In this document: piece after piece, positions 42,776-53,760 of the stretch
How positions within the stretch are numbered: the first letter of the stretch is position 1
How the letters are laid out: each line of letters starts with the position of its first letter
Assembly (NCBI RefSeq): GCF_937616625.2
Contig: NC_065573.1
Span: 13,221,001-13,285,000 of the forward strand
Source of the DNA: Mercurialis annua
Lineage: Eukaryota > Streptophyta > Magnoliopsida > Malpighiales > Euphorbiaceae
DNA: 64,000 bases
Reading direction: 5' to 3'
Notes under the pieces: model-generated
What the model was told of the DNA's origin: nothing
What the model saw: the letters and a program-made list of their open reading frames with translations, nothing else
Databases searched by the model: none
Translations under genes and position numbers: made by a program

Positions 42776-44678
42776 ATGCCTCTTAGTCGAGTGGAAGATG
42801 CATGCACTACCATGGCCATTACCAGATCAGGGCTTCGTAGGAGCGAAGTCTTAGATATTTATTTTAAGTATAGTTTTCCATTTGACTACAGGGTAATATT
42901 ACCCGGTGCCGATATGGCCGCTTCCGATTCTCCTAGTTCATCTTGTAGGGTGGTTGTTTTTGAAAAGCAGTTCGCTGCTGGTCTTAGATTTCCTTTAGAT
43001 CCATTTTTGGTAGAAGTATGTAGAGATTTAGGAGTTGCCTTAGGGCAGCTTTATCCTGGTACGATTAAGGTGGTGCTCGCCTTTGTGGATGCGTGTAGGC
43101 TTCGGGGCTATGTCCCTTCTCTTAATGTGCTGTATTATTTTGTAGATTTTAGGAAGTGCGATGGTTGTTTCGTGTTTGCACTTGGTAGGAAAGGGCGGTC
43201 CCATATTTATCTTCCTTGTTTGAACAGTCGCTGGCGAAGGCGTTCGTTGTAGTTTATCATAATTTTGCTTTTCTTCATTTTTCGGAGGGTTTTTCTACTC
43301 ATCAAGTCCAAAATTGTCCGTCTCCTTTAAGTTTATCCGAGTCGATCCTTGCTTCTGATTTATCATTCCATAGTGTCTTTCAACGTCCTATCTTAAACGT
43401 TTTAGTAAATAGTCATCTTCGGCATTGATGGTTTCCTTTGGAGGATCCTTCTCGAGGCCTGGCGGATCTACGTTATTCCTTTCTTCAAGGTATATTTATT
43501 GTTTTTAGTTTATTTGGTGTTTCTTTTCTTTTTGTAGGATGTCTTCTTCTTCTGACGATTTCCTTTCCGGATTTCAAGTAGATTTAGATATTCCAATGGG
43601 CGGTCCCGAAGCTCACATCGCTGAGCCTATTCTGGGCGATGACGCCGAAGTTGCTGTAATTCCTGGTGAGGCAATGCTTCTTGCTGGCGATGGTGTTATC
43701 GTCATAGCTGATGGCCATGCGATTGAAGAACCGATAGGCGATGAGGCTGTTATATCTCCACTTCCCCCACCAGCTCCATTGGATATTCCGGAAGAGGCCG
43801 GGGAGGTGAATTCTGGCGAATTGATTGTGGTCGATTCAGAAGAGATTTCCCCGAGTCAAAATGTGGATTCTCCGTCTAGGAAAAGACGTCGAGTGAGTAA
43901 TGACTCTCCTTCAAGGGAGAGTCTTCCCGGAGGTTCTTCGTCTGCTCCCAATGTGGTGCAGTGGATTGAAGGTTATGATCCAGCAAGTTTGCTGAATCCT
44001 CGAGTGTTGGCGGAATACATCAGGACTTTGGCGATTCCCGACGACATTACTTGGTTCTGCTCCAGGCCAGGGCAGGAACTCTCTGATCTTGCTTGTTTTC
44101 ACGGCTTTTCTGTAAGTTGATTTTTATTTAAGTATACTGCTTTTAGGATTCACTATTTCCTTATTTATATTTGATGAGTTGTTTTTTTTGTATGGTAGGC
44201 TCTCCAGTCTGTTTTGGCGTTGAATGATCGCCGCCAGTGTGCTGAGGAGGAGGTCGAGCGTATATCTTCTCTTCTGGCGACGTTTGAGTCTGAGAGGGCG
44301 AAGTTGAAGGCTTCTTTAGAGGAGCATGATTCACTTTTATCGCAACTCAAGGCGCAGGATGCGATTAATGATCGCCAAGTCAAAGTGATCGAGAAGAAAA
44401 CTAATGACTTGACTCGGGAGATCGAAGAGCTTATCCGAATCAATACCTTTGTCGACGAGGAGAGAAATAAGCTAAGATCCGAGGTAGAAGGGCTTCATAT
44501 CCGTCTACTTGATACGAAGGCTTTTTATTCTGCTTTGATTAGTGAGTATCGCCTTGCCATTGGGAGGAAGCTTTTGGAGCAGAATCCAAACATTGATCTG
44601 TCAGGAGTCAACGGGTTGGATCCTCAAGTCATCGCTTGTGATCTTCTTGATAGAATGTCTAAGGATCGTGCTAAATAG
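42776..44678 (+). pseudogene. Antisense 'putative gypsy type transposon' gene, copy 1 (3 exon blocks)
   Basis: Exon block 1 (42776-43489) begins MPLSRVEDACTTMAITRSGL and holds the conserved FPLDPFLVEVCRDLGVALGQ and LRGYVPSLNVLYYFVDFRKC core of the plant gypsy-type transposon family. It has a frame change near 43213 and an in-frame TGA at 43427-43429. Block 2 (43538-44111, 5' GTAG acceptor, 3' GTAAGT donor) encodes an acidic linker and a basic SRKRRRVS patch that looks like a nuclear localisation signal. Block 3 (44199-44678) is an ALQSVLALNDRRQCAEEEVE coiled coil. Blocks 2 and 3 join in phase; blocks 1 and 2 do not. A probable 5' leader intron runs from about 42605 to 42774. It lies on the strand opposite gag. 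Confidence 0.72.
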
Positions 44679-45200
44679 ATTTTGTTTCTTCTTTTATATT
44701 TTCTTTTTTCTTTTTGTATCTTGATTTTTATTTGTAATTCGCGATTTATGAATATATTTTCTTTTTGCTTCAATATAAGTGTTTGCTTCTGTTTTATTTA
44801 ATGTTTCCGAGTCGATGCTTGATTTAGATTTTTGTTTCCCCTCGGGAGTTAATCTAAACCCTGTTTTAACGCTTTTTGTTTTGGCCGAGTTAATCTAAAC
44901 TCTTTTATTTGAGTTAACACTCGTAATTTTGTTTTGTTTTGAGTTAATCTAAACTCTTTTTTGGCAGATTGCCTTTTTTCTGAGTTAATCTAAACTCGTA
45001 ATTTCATAATTGTTCGTCTTTGATTTAATCATTCATGGCAGTTCCTGATTTTTGTTTCTTTAATGATTCGTCTGGCCAATCATATAGTAGGGAAATTGAA
45101 CTTTTATTGATAAAAAGAATGCATACAAAATATTAAAGATAGTTTTGACACCATCGGGTAAGATATAAAACTTTTACTAGCGATGGGTCGTTTTTGTTTC
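44679..45200. other. Spacer between antisense gene and protease, with GAGTTAATCTAAACTC repeats
   Basis: Five copies of a small inverted repeat occur between 44845 and 45000: four GAGTTAATCTAAACTC-like and one truncated. The first is GGGAGTTAATCTAAACCC, in which GAG/CTC is replaced by GGG/CCC so pairing is kept. This is where converging transcripts from both strands end. Confidence 0.65.
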
Positions 45201-45965
45201 CTATTCTTCCTTCTTCTCGGTCTTGTTCTCTTGAAGGTCTACTATGGACTCGTTGTAGCATTTCTTAGCGATATTCTGATCTCCTCTCAGCGTCACTGCT
45301 CCTTTCTCGGTTGGTATTTTCATTGCCAATGCTCTTATGCTAGTCACCGCAGCTGAGTCATGAAGGAAAGGTCTTTCGAGGATTGCATTGTATGTTAGCT
45401 CCATGTCTACTATGTTAAATAGTGACATAACTTTCTTGTTGATTCCTCTCTCTGGGCCGATTATCACTTCCAGGGTAACTGCTCCTAGCGGATTGATGGA
45501 GGGGCCACCGAGTCCTGACAATGGAATTGGGACTCGGCGCAACCTTGATGCGGTTGCTCCGAGCATTTTGTACACCGCGTTTGTCATAAGGTTCACTGCG
45601 CTTCCTTCATCGATTAGGATTCGCTCCGTATTCCAATTCTCAATGATAGTAGTCCCTATCAAGGCATCGTTGTGGGGTGCTTTGACATGTTCATAATCTT
45701 CAACATCAAAGATTACGGGTGGCATGTGAGTTTCTCTGATGTTCATCACTTCTCTCCTTTGCTTTCTCCTAATCGTTGAGCTGCTGTGTCCACCTCCATT
45801 GATCATATGTATGGTTCCCAATATTTTGGATGTGCGTTTGTCTTCCTTTTCTTTTGCTTTGTCATCTCTGCTTTTCTTTTCTCCCTTGTCATTGCTTTTC
45901 TCTTTACGGGCCACGAATTTCCTTAATTCACCTGTGTCGATCATTCTCTCAATTTCGACCTTCAA
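45201..45965 (-). pseudogene. Retroviral-type aspartic protease region (gag-pro) of the Tat-like element
   Basis: The 254-codon ORF starts MKVEIERMIDTGELRKFV, which continues gag after a one-base frame change near 45970. A basic Lys/Glu-rich linker follows. The protease fold includes ILIDEGSAVNLM, the active-site position where D-(S/T)-G is usual and DEG is seen here, then ATASRLRRVPIPLSGLGG, GAVTLEVIIG and YNAILERPFLHD. Such DEG/DEGS forms occur in Tat-lineage proteases. It ends at a stop where reverse transcriptase would normally begin; nothing of pol follows. Confidence 0.85.
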
Positions 45966-45967
45966 AT

Positions 45968-47710
45968 CTATGCACTGTCTGTTTCATGTCCGTAGTCTTC
46001 GTGAAATTTGCAGTACTTTCTCGTGTCTCTTATCTCGAATTTCATCTTCGGTGGCCATACCATGTTTTTGACGTTTTCTTTGATCCACATGAGGACAATA
46101 GTTCGGTTGGTGTTCAACGGTGTGAAGTTGTTTTCATCGTCTCTGGGGTCATATCTTGGTTCGTATCTCGTTTGGGGGGCGAATCGCCTATTTTCTTCTG
46201 GCCTTCCTCTCCTATCTTCGGATTTTGACTTCGACTTCTCTTTGGATTTTTCTTTCGATTCTTTTCCTTTCGCTTCTTTTCCACGAATCGCCCTTCGCCC
46301 CTCGTCTAGCTCGAAGTATTTTTGGGCTATACCCATCAGGTTCGAGAAAGTCGTGGGTTTATTAACCGGCAGCTTGTCTACCAGTTTTCCGAATCGTGCT
46401 CCTTCTCGCAATGCTTCGGTCGCCATGTCAACGTTTAGGTTATCAATCTTCATAGCTTGCTTGTTGAATCGTTCGATATAGCTTCGTAAGGTTTCTCCTT
46501 CTTCTTGAATGCATGATCTTAGGATGCTGGTGGTAGTTTTTGCTGGTATGTTTGTGAGGTATCTGTTGAGGAATTCTGTTGATAGGGAAGCGAAGCTCTT
46601 GATGGATCCTGGTTTCAGTTTGTTGTACCACCTCTGGGCGGTGCCCGTGAATGTGGTTGGGAAAACCCTGCATAAAATAGCGTCTGATAGGCTGAGTAGC
46701 CCCATGGTGGCTGTGAATCTGGAAGTGTGATCTCGGGGGTCCCCTTCTCCGTTGAAGGTTGGCAGGACTGGTAGCTTCATGCTATATGGGATGGTTTCCT
46801 CCATGATCTCGGGTGAAAGGGGCGATCCCTTCAGCCTGAGATCGTCTATATCCAGCTCCTCTGATTTCAGCTTTTTGAGTGCTTTAGTGATCTTTTCTTC
46901 CAAATCTTCTTCGACTACGTATGTGGCTTTGCTCTTCTGGGGCGATTCTGAGGACTCGCCCTCCCCTTATTGGTGTTTTTTCTTCGGCTGCTCTTTTCCC
47001 GCATCTTTGTCTTGTCGCTTGCTTTTTAGTGGGGCGTCTTCTTTCTCCTTCTCTCTTCGTTCTTCTCTTTTTGAGTTTAACCCGCTTCGGGCATCGTCTT
47101 GATTTTGCTCATTTTTGGGTGTTTCAGGAAATTGCTAGTTTGATTTTTCTTTTCCATTCTCTTGATTGTGCGAGTTTTCTTCGTCACTCATGTTTCCATT
47201 TTTTCGTCGGTTTCTTGTCTCGTCTCTTTCCTCATTTCCTCCGTTTCGGGGTTCCCTGCCTCTGTTATTTTCTCCCCTTGGCTCTTGGCGGCCTGGATTT
47301 GTGTTTTCTGTTATTCCTCTTCTTCTTGTTGCTGTCGGGCTGAAATTATCCCTCAGGATTTTCATAGTTTCTTCGTGCCTATCATTCGTTCTTTTTGCTT
47401 CACTAGCCAATTTATCCAGATTTTCCTGGACAGATTCTAGTACCTTTTTCAGCATCTCACTGTATAAATCTTGTGCTGCCATGCCTGGCGTTGATTGTTC
47501 ATCAGTGCTCAGGTTGAAAGCAATTGGGTTGCTTCCTCTCATCGGATTAGTTTGATATTGAGGTGTTGAAAAAGAGGGCCCTCCGGTGTCACTTCTCCCG
47601 CCGGCGTTATGGAGCCCATCTTCAGTAACGTTGATTACTTCCGGCGTGCCTTTTGGATTCATTGGTTGTTTGTCTTTCAGGTTCACTCCTTCAGAAGTCA
47701 TCTTCTTCAA
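45968..47710 (-). pseudogene. Gag of the Tat-like element, broken by two stops
   Basis: The minus-strand frame opens MKKMTSEGVNLKDKQ at 47710, 55 bp after the PBS. It contains a TAG (47135-47137) and a TAA (46967-46969) in frame, then continues from 46903 with the capsid-like retrotrans_gag region (TFNGEGDPRDHTSRF, GTAQRWYNKLKPGSI, EGETLRSYIERFNKQAM). It ends with the Tat-type zinc-knuckle-like motif CKFHEDYGHETDS, where a one-base loss puts a stop before the last Cys. Low-complexity Lys/Glu/Arg stretches precede the knuckle. Gag forms the particle that carries element RNA. This copy could not make it. Confidence 0.88.
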
Positions 47711-47764
47711 TGAAATTTGTTTTGAGTTCAGAAAAGCTCCTTCTAATGGAAGTTTAGTTTAAGC

Positions 47765-47784
47765 TTTTCCCACAGACGGCGCCA
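47765..47784 (-). other. Primer-binding site of the Tat-like element
   Basis: On the minus strand it reads TGGCGCCGTCTGTGGGAAAA, two bases beyond the LTR end. It is the same site as beside the nested element (41973-41954) and, with one change, the element at 9.5 kb. Confidence 0.85.
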
Positions 47785-47786
47785 AT

Positions 47787-48378
47787 TGATGGAGTCTGCC
47801 TTCTGAACCGGTGAATGAGACCCGCAAAACAGGGTAGAAGCTAACCGGACGGTGGTGGTCCGATAAACTCTCCGATGCTAAAGTCAGTTTAGAGCTTTGA
47901 GCAGCGTTTTGAGTATATCAATGTAATTGTGATTCTAGGCATACCTCATGCTCCTTTTATAGTAGATGAATGCATACCTTGTAGAGTCATAGTAGGTAAG
48001 TGAATCCTACTTTGTAGGGATCGGGCTACTTTGTAGAGATTCACCCTGATTTGTCGTGATCTACCTTATTAAGACATGAGTCTTATTTAGGAACGTCTTC
48101 CTAAGATATACCTTATCTTTCCATGTTGGAGATTGTGTCCAACTGGGAAGATACTTCGAGATATTGTAGTGGGTCATGTTGATCTACCCGAATCCCAGAT
48201 TAGCGCGCTTTGGGCGGATCCTAAGGGATTCGGTCTTCATTGATATATCGGCGGATCTCAAGGGATTCGGCCGCCTTTCACATATATTCAGGTCTTTATT
48301 AAGAGTCCGGTATCACCTGAGAATGGATCTCCTGTGACTCGGCTCCATTGTAACTACCGTAAGATTCGGTATCCATCA
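47787..48378 (-). mobile_element. Shared LTR between the two units of the Tat-like array
   Basis: Acts as 5' LTR (minus-strand sense) of the gag-pro unit. On its other side it is followed by a purine tract and 3' internal DNA of a second unit, so it is also that unit's 3' LTR. Minus-strand TATA-like CTATAAAAGGAG lies near 47950-47961. Confidence 0.85.
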
Positions 48379-50815
48379 TTAGCCCCCCCCCCCCCCCCCC
48401 CCCCGCAAGTGAGATGAAGTGATTGGTATTCATGCCTTAGTAGATTTTCGCTCTTTCGGAGATTAGTATTTTTGTATTCTGGGCGAGTCGTTTCATATAT
48501 TGGCGAGTTGCTTTTCTTCTTCAATCAGATTTCCTTTCTTGCCACGTGTCATTATTTAATGATTTGATAAATGTTTGTCATTTTGAAACTCTTCGTATTT
48601 AAACTCTTCATATTTCTATTTTCTCTTTTCACGTCTATTTCAAAATTACTCTAATTCTTAAGTTATCTTCTCCTTGTTCTTCATTTGATTATTCTACTCT
48701 CCATAATTTGCTTCTCCAGATTCTCAGGTATGTTTTTTCCTTTGTTTGTTGTGCTTTGAAGGTGTTGAAGATGCTTTTCTGTTTTCCTTTTCTTTCTGCG
48801 ATTGTTGTTCTGGGAAATGTTTTATTGTTCTTGGTGTTCTTCAATATCTTCTCTGTTTGATCTATAATTTGTGTTTGTGTTTGTGATTTCCTGTTCTAAG
48901 ATGCCTCTTAGTCGAGTGGAAGATGCATGCACTACCATGGCCATTACCAGATCAGGGCTTCGTAGGAGCGAAGTCTTAGATATTTATTTTAAGTATAGTT
49001 TTCCATTTGACTACAGGGTAATATTACCCGGTGCCGATATGGCCGCTTCCGATTCTCCTGGTTCATCTTGTAGGGTGGTTGTTTTTGAAGAGCAGTTCGC
49101 TGCTGGTCTTAGATTTCCCTTAGATCCATTTTTGGTAGAAGTATGTAGAGATTTAGGAGTTGCCTTAGGGCAGTTTTATCCTGGTACGATTAAGGTGGTG
49201 CTCGCCTTTGTGGAAGCGTGTAGGCTTCGGGGCTATGTCCCTTCTCTTAATGTGCAGTATTATTTTGTAAATTTTAGGAAGTGCGATGGTTGGTTCGTGT
49301 TTGCACTTGGTAGGAAAGGGCGGTCCCATATTTATCTTCCTTGTTTGAACAGTCGCTGGCGAAGGCGTTCATTGTAGTTTATCATAATTTTGCTTTTCTT
49401 CATTTTTCGGATGGTTTTTCTACTCATCAAGTCCAAAATTGTCCGTCTCCTTTAAGTTTATCCGAGTCGATCCTTGCTTCTGATTTATCATTCCATAGTG
49501 TCTTTCAACGTCCTATCTTAGACGTTTTAGTTAATGGTCATCTTCGGCATCGATGGTTTCCTTTGGAGGATCCTTCTCGAGGCCTGGCGGATCTACGTTA
49601 TTCCTTTCTTCAAGGTATATTTATTGTTTTAAGTTTATTTGGTGTTTCTTTTATTTTTGTAGGATGTCTTCTTCTTCTGACGATTTCCTTTCCGGATTTC
49701 AAGTAGATTTGGATATTCCAATGGGCGGTCCCGAAGCTCACATCGTTGAGCCTATTCCGGGCGATGACGCCGAAGTTGCTGTAATTCCTGGTGAGGCAGT
49801 GCTTCTTGCTGGCGATGGTGTTATCGTCATAGCTGATGGCAATGCGATTGAAGAACCGATAGGCGATGAGGCTGTTATATCTCCACTTCCCCCACCAGCT
49901 CCATTGGATATTCCGGAAGAGGCCGGGGAGGTGAATTCTGGCGAATTGATTGTGGTCGATTCGGAAGAGATTTCCCCGAGTCAAAATGTGGATTCTCCGT
50001 CTAGGAAAAGACGTCGAGTGAGTGATGACTCTCCTTCAAGGGAGAGTCTTCCCGGAGGTTCTTCGTCTGCTCCCAATGTGGTGCAGTGGGTTGAAGGTCA
50101 CGATCCAGCAAGTTTGCTGAATCCTCGAGTGTTGGCGGAATACATCATGACTTTGGCGATTCCCGACGACATTACTTGGTTCTGCTCCAGGCCAGGGCAG
50201 GAACTCTCTGATCTTGCTTGTTTTCACGGCTTTTCTGTAAGTTGATTTTTATTTAAGTATGCTGCTTTTAGGATTCACTATTTCTTTATTTATATTTGAT
50301 GACTTGTTTTTTTTTGTGTTGTATGGTAGGCTCTCCAGTCTGTTTTGGTGTTGAATGATCGCCGCCAGTGTGTTGAGGAGGAGGTCGAGCGTCTGTCTTC
50401 TATTCTAGCGACGTCTGAGTCTGAGAGGGAGAAGTTGAAGGCTTCTTTAGAGGAGCATGATTCGCTTTTATCGCAACGCAAGGCGCAGGATGCGATTAAT
50501 GATCGCCAAGTCAAAGTGATCGAGAAGAAAACTAATGACTTGACCCGGGAGATTGAAGAGCTTATCCGAATCAATACCCTTGTCGGCGAGGAGAGAAATA
50601 AGCTAAGATCCGAGGTAGAAGGGCTTCATATCCGTCTACTCGATACAAATGTTTTTTATTCTGCTTTGATTAGTGAGTATCGCCTTGCCATTGGGAGGAA
50701 GCTTTTGGAGCAGAATCCAAACATTGATCTGTCTGGAGTCAACGGGTTGGATGCTCAAGTCATCGCTCGCGATCTTCTTGATAGAATGTCTAAGGATCGT
50801 GCTAAATAGATTTTT
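48379..50815 (-). mobile_element. Partial second unit of the Tat-like array
   Basis: Matches 37524-37705 plus 42442-44690 with the nested element absent, at about 97% by eye. Similarity stops at about 50815, just after the stop of the antisense gene and before any protease. No third LTR is present. The LTR-internal-LTR-partial-internal order suggests unequal recombination between copies, followed by a deletion. Confidence 0.82.
48901..50809 (+). pseudogene. Antisense 'putative gypsy type transposon' gene, copy 2 (better preserved)
   Basis: Same layout as the copy at 42.8 kb. Block 1 is 48901-49614, starting MPLSRVEDACTTMAITR. Block 2 is 49663-50236, with its ATG at 49664 (MSSSSDDFLSGFQVDLDIPM). 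Block 3 is 50330-50809 (coiled coil ending LLDRMSKDRAK). It shares the frame change near 49337 with copy 1, so that predates the duplication or reflects unrecognised splicing, but it lacks copy 1's later stop (CGA at the matching codon). The leader has a CAG/GTATGT donor near 48728 and an acceptor TTCTAAG at 48900. Blocks 2 and 3 are clean ORFs with GTAAGT and GTAG junctions in both copies. Confidence 0.72.
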
Positions 50816-50897
50816 TTCCTGAGTTGGAATCTATTAAGATGAAGAGGTTGTGGAAATTGAACACTATTAAATTAAAGCGGCTAAATGTAGATATATA

Positions 50898-51338
50898 CTC
50901 CCTCCGGTTCGTAATATTAGTCGCATTTGGAAAAAAAATTTGGTCTATAATATTTGTCGCATTTGGATTATCAAGATAAATTTTATTTTATTTTCCAGAT
51001 TTACCCTTAATAAATGTACATTGAAATAATACAATACACAAACAAAGAATGAATAGTGCAATTATCAAAAAAAAAAAGAATGAATAGTGCAACTTCCAAG
51101 AACTCATCTCTCTCGCCTACACAAACATGCACATATATATACTGTATGTTAGTTTCAACTCCTTGTTTCAAAAAGAATATTGAGAATTCCAAAACTTGAT
51201 TACGTAGTAAAGAGTTTTTTTAAAAATGTAATTAATAGGGTTAACTTGGTAAAATTATACATAAATTAAGACATAATTATTGTTTCCTTAATTCCTGTGC
51301 CGGAGCTAAATGCGACTAATATTACGGACCGGAGGGAG
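50898..51338. mobile_element. Stowaway-type MITE, 441 bp
   Basis: Termini CTCCCTCCGGTTCGTAATAT and, inverted, CTCCCTCCGGTCCGTAATAT. TA dinucleotides flank both ends (50896-50897 and 51339-51340). CTCCCTCCG termini with TA target duplication are diagnostic of Stowaway elements mobilised by Tc1/mariner transposases. No coding capacity. Confidence 0.93.
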
Positions 51339-51340
51339 TA

Positions 51341-52091
51341 TAAACGTTAAAAATAATCAGTTTGTTGTAATTACTCTTTAAATGATAATATTAAAATCAA
51401 TATTTAACATTGAAGAGAAAGAGTTTATTAGTAAAAGTTAAACACCGAAACCTTAGTTATTTAGGATTAGATCATGTCAAAACAATAATGAAAATAATCT
51501 ATTTTTAACAATTTTTTAAAAATTAAATAGGTATTTTTTTTAAGTTGGAAACTTATGAGAATGCTCCTTTGATCCTCTTAATTATATAAGTATATAGATA
51601 CTATACTATAAAAATGGAGGAATCTATCTAAAGCTAAATCTAATTCTAATACATATATAAATTAATTAAGAGTTTAATTTTTTTTATGAATAATAATTTT
51701 ATAAGAAGTCATAAGAAGTGGCAAACACAAAAGTTAAAGTTTTTCCACAAAATATAACACCTTCAAAGAAGCATAAATGAGTTTAATTTTACTAATAACT
51801 CTTTAGTACACGTCTAAAATATAAAGTTAAGAAGTCCATGTCATTTAAAATTCTAAAGTTAAATACAAATTAAATCTAATAAAAAAACAGAACTAAGTAA
51901 AAATGCATTTTTTGTAATTGGCAAAGTGTACATGTACTTAGTAATAAATTTTAAACAATAATTCTTTTATTTTTCTCAGACAACATATGCTTTGATGAAA
52001 CTGAGACTGAAACTTTTTCTTTAAATAAAAAGCAATAATGTTTGTTTTTTTTAAAAACAATAATACTTTTACCTTTCAATTTGTGGTAAAA
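51341..52091. other. AT-rich intergenic DNA, nothing recognised
   Basis: No ORF, RNA gene or structured repeat could be supported. Confidence 0.4.
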
Positions 52092-52101
52092 CTATATTTC
52101 C

Positions 52102-52340
52102 GACCCACCACAAGTCAGCTCAATTGGTAACAAGTGTGGACATTAAGTTTGGAACTTAAAAAACCTAAGTTCGAATACCATATTCTATAAAATGGAACTT
52201 ATTGAAAATATTTGTAGATGAGTTGTTAAAAGATTTGTATTAAATGGGAGGTCCGGACGGTGAAATGCCGAGACTAACCTCCCCGAAAATTTACCCAGGT
52301 GGTCGGGCTCCGCCGAAAGTTCCCTCGTCGCAAAAAAAAC
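52102..52340 (+). mobile_element. tRNA-derived SINE, 239 bp
   Basis: Near the 5' end is a box A-like stretch (AGTCAGCTCAATTGGTAACA), and about 40 bp further a box B-like stretch (AAGTTCGAATACC), the internal RNA polymerase III promoter of tRNA-derived SINEs. The element ends in a short A run. It is flanked by the 10-bp duplication CTATATTTCC (52092-52101 and 52341-52350). It depends on a LINE reverse transcriptase, such as that of the LINE at 20-27 kb or another. Confidence 0.9.
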
Positions 52341-52521
52341 CTATATTTCCATTTTTAATATTTTTATATTGATTGCAAAAATCCAAAATGCTATAGTTAA
52401 AACTTAAATACACGGAATCAAAAATGAATTACACAATTCATCAACAAAAAAATAAATTACACAAATTTAATCAACTTATACATAATTGGATAAAAATAAA
52501 TAAATTAGAATATAACAGAAG

Positions 52522-52524
<3 letters not shown>

Positions 52525-52593
<69 letters not shown>
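52525..52593. repeat. (AT)n microsatellite, about 69 bp
   Basis: Uninterrupted AT dinucleotides. The ORF reading IYIYIY across it is an artefact. Confidence 0.95.
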
Positions 52594-52595
<2 letters not shown>

Positions 52596-52700
52596 TAAAA
52601 ATATCTATAATTACATATATATTTGTAATAAATATGTAAAAATTTTAATAATGATATTACAACTTTCAATTTAAATAGAAAATATTTATAATAAATTTTA

Positions 52701-53010
52701 GGTCTAATTACCAGAAATGGCCAAACTTTTCATGAAAGTTTCACAAAAGTCCAAACCTTTCAATTTTATCAATTTTTCCTGAAACGCATGATTTCGTTTC
52801 AATAATGTCCAGCTATGTAGTTTTGCTCATGTGGCGCCTACATGGCGCTGATGTGGCATATACTACACATCAACGCCACATAAGTAAAATTGTGTACTGG
52901 AACATAATTGAAACGAAATTATGCGTTTTGGGATAAATTGAAAAAAATTGAAAGGTTTGGATTTTTGCTAAATTTTCATGAAACTTTTGGTCTTTTTTAG
53001 TCATTTGGCC
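52701..53010. mobile_element. MULE-type foldback MITE, 310 bp
   Basis: The two halves are long inverted repeats (for example AATTATGTTCC and its partners, and CATGAAAGTTT with AAATTTTCATGAAAC). The flanks TAAATTTTA (52692-52700) and TAAATTTAA (53011-53019) match at 8 of 9 positions, the duplication length of Mutator-like elements. The centre has GGCGCCTACATGGCGC-like palindromes. No coding capacity. Confidence 0.82.
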
Positions 53011-53066
53011 TAAATTTAAGAAACTAATATATTATAATTGATGATTTAATAAATATAACGGGTCAT

Positions 53067-53760
53067 TGTAGACACCTATTTTTCGGACCGGTAAAAAATG
53101 ATAAAGGACTGAAGCGCCCCATGATGATTTCTAGAGAAATTCGTCTGGTTGACGAACAATCGATTTTCTTCCTGAAATTCAGGCAGGCGCAATCAATGCA
53201 CATTTGCGAACTTAAAGGGTTAAAATGTAATTGGCCATGAATAGCCCATAAAAATTTAAAAAGATTGTAGTTTAAGTCCAGAAATTGGACTAACTGCAAT
53301 ATCTTAGAAATTCATGGGTTAATTTGCAAGTTTTACGGACTAAAATTGACCATACTCAAACCCATAGGTCCCTGTGAGACTTTTAAACACTTTCGGACCA
53401 AACATGACTTTTAGGCATGTTTTTCTAACCAACAAGCATTGATACGAGATTTACTCTTTTTAATGTAATTTTTTCGAATACAAACTCTCTCATTAAGTAT
53501 CTCATTAATATTAATTAAAATTAAACAAGTAGTAGAGTAAATTAACTTTAACTTAATCCTAAAAATCCTAGGTCACCCCTAACCACTATAAATACAGCTG
53601 TTAGTCAGCTTAGCTAAGGGACAAGAAATTTGACTAAAAACTAGAGACCAGAAAAGAGGTACAAACCCTAAAAAAAGACCTTATTTTGCGCCCCCCCCCC
53701 CATACACACAGACACTAAAATTGTTCAATTTTAGTCCTAAGAATGAAGCTGAAACGTTCT
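53067..53760 (+). mobile_element. LTR fragment or solo LTR related to the LTR at 4975
   Basis: Starts TGTAGACACCTATTTTTCGG and follows the 4975 LTR through the words TAAAAAATGATAAAGGACTG, GGACTAACTGCAAT, CCTAGGTCACCC and a TATA-like CTATAAATACAG (about 53586). There is no purine tract upstream and no PBS recognised downstream, so it is a solo or truncated LTR. A run of 13 C lies at 53688-53700. Confidence 0.7.

Larger units (their letters stand above)
36934..48378 (-). mobile_element. Tat-lineage Ty3/Gypsy element, gag-pro only, with antisense gene and nested element
   Basis: The LTRs are 36934-37523 (590 bp) and 47787-48378 (592 bp), with termini TGATGG (decayed to TGAGAG at 36934) and CCATCA. 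On the minus strand the PBS (TGGCGCCGTCTGTGGGAAAA, 47784-47765) follows the right-hand LTR. Gag (47710-45968) and an aspartic protease (to 45201) come next, then a plus-strand gene (42776-44678), and finally a G-run purine tract beside the left LTR. No reverse transcriptase, RNase H or integrase is present, so it cannot move alone. Another element (37706-42441) is inserted in its 3' region. The LTRs differ at about 18 positions by eye, so it is older than the LARD-like element. Confidence 0.88.

Noticed and set aside
45388..47555. Several long plus-strand ORFs opposite gag and protease
   Set aside because: F/S/L-rich shadows of the minus-strand Lys/Glu-rich gag-pro frame; no domain or splice signals of their own.
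52102..52180. Possible tRNA gene (box A and box B present)
   Set aside because: No cloverleaf could be formed, the A-ended 239-bp unit is flanked by a 10-bp target duplication, so it is a SINE.
52424..52639. ORF containing a long Ile-Tyr repeat
   Set aside because: It is only the translation of an (AT)n microsatellite.
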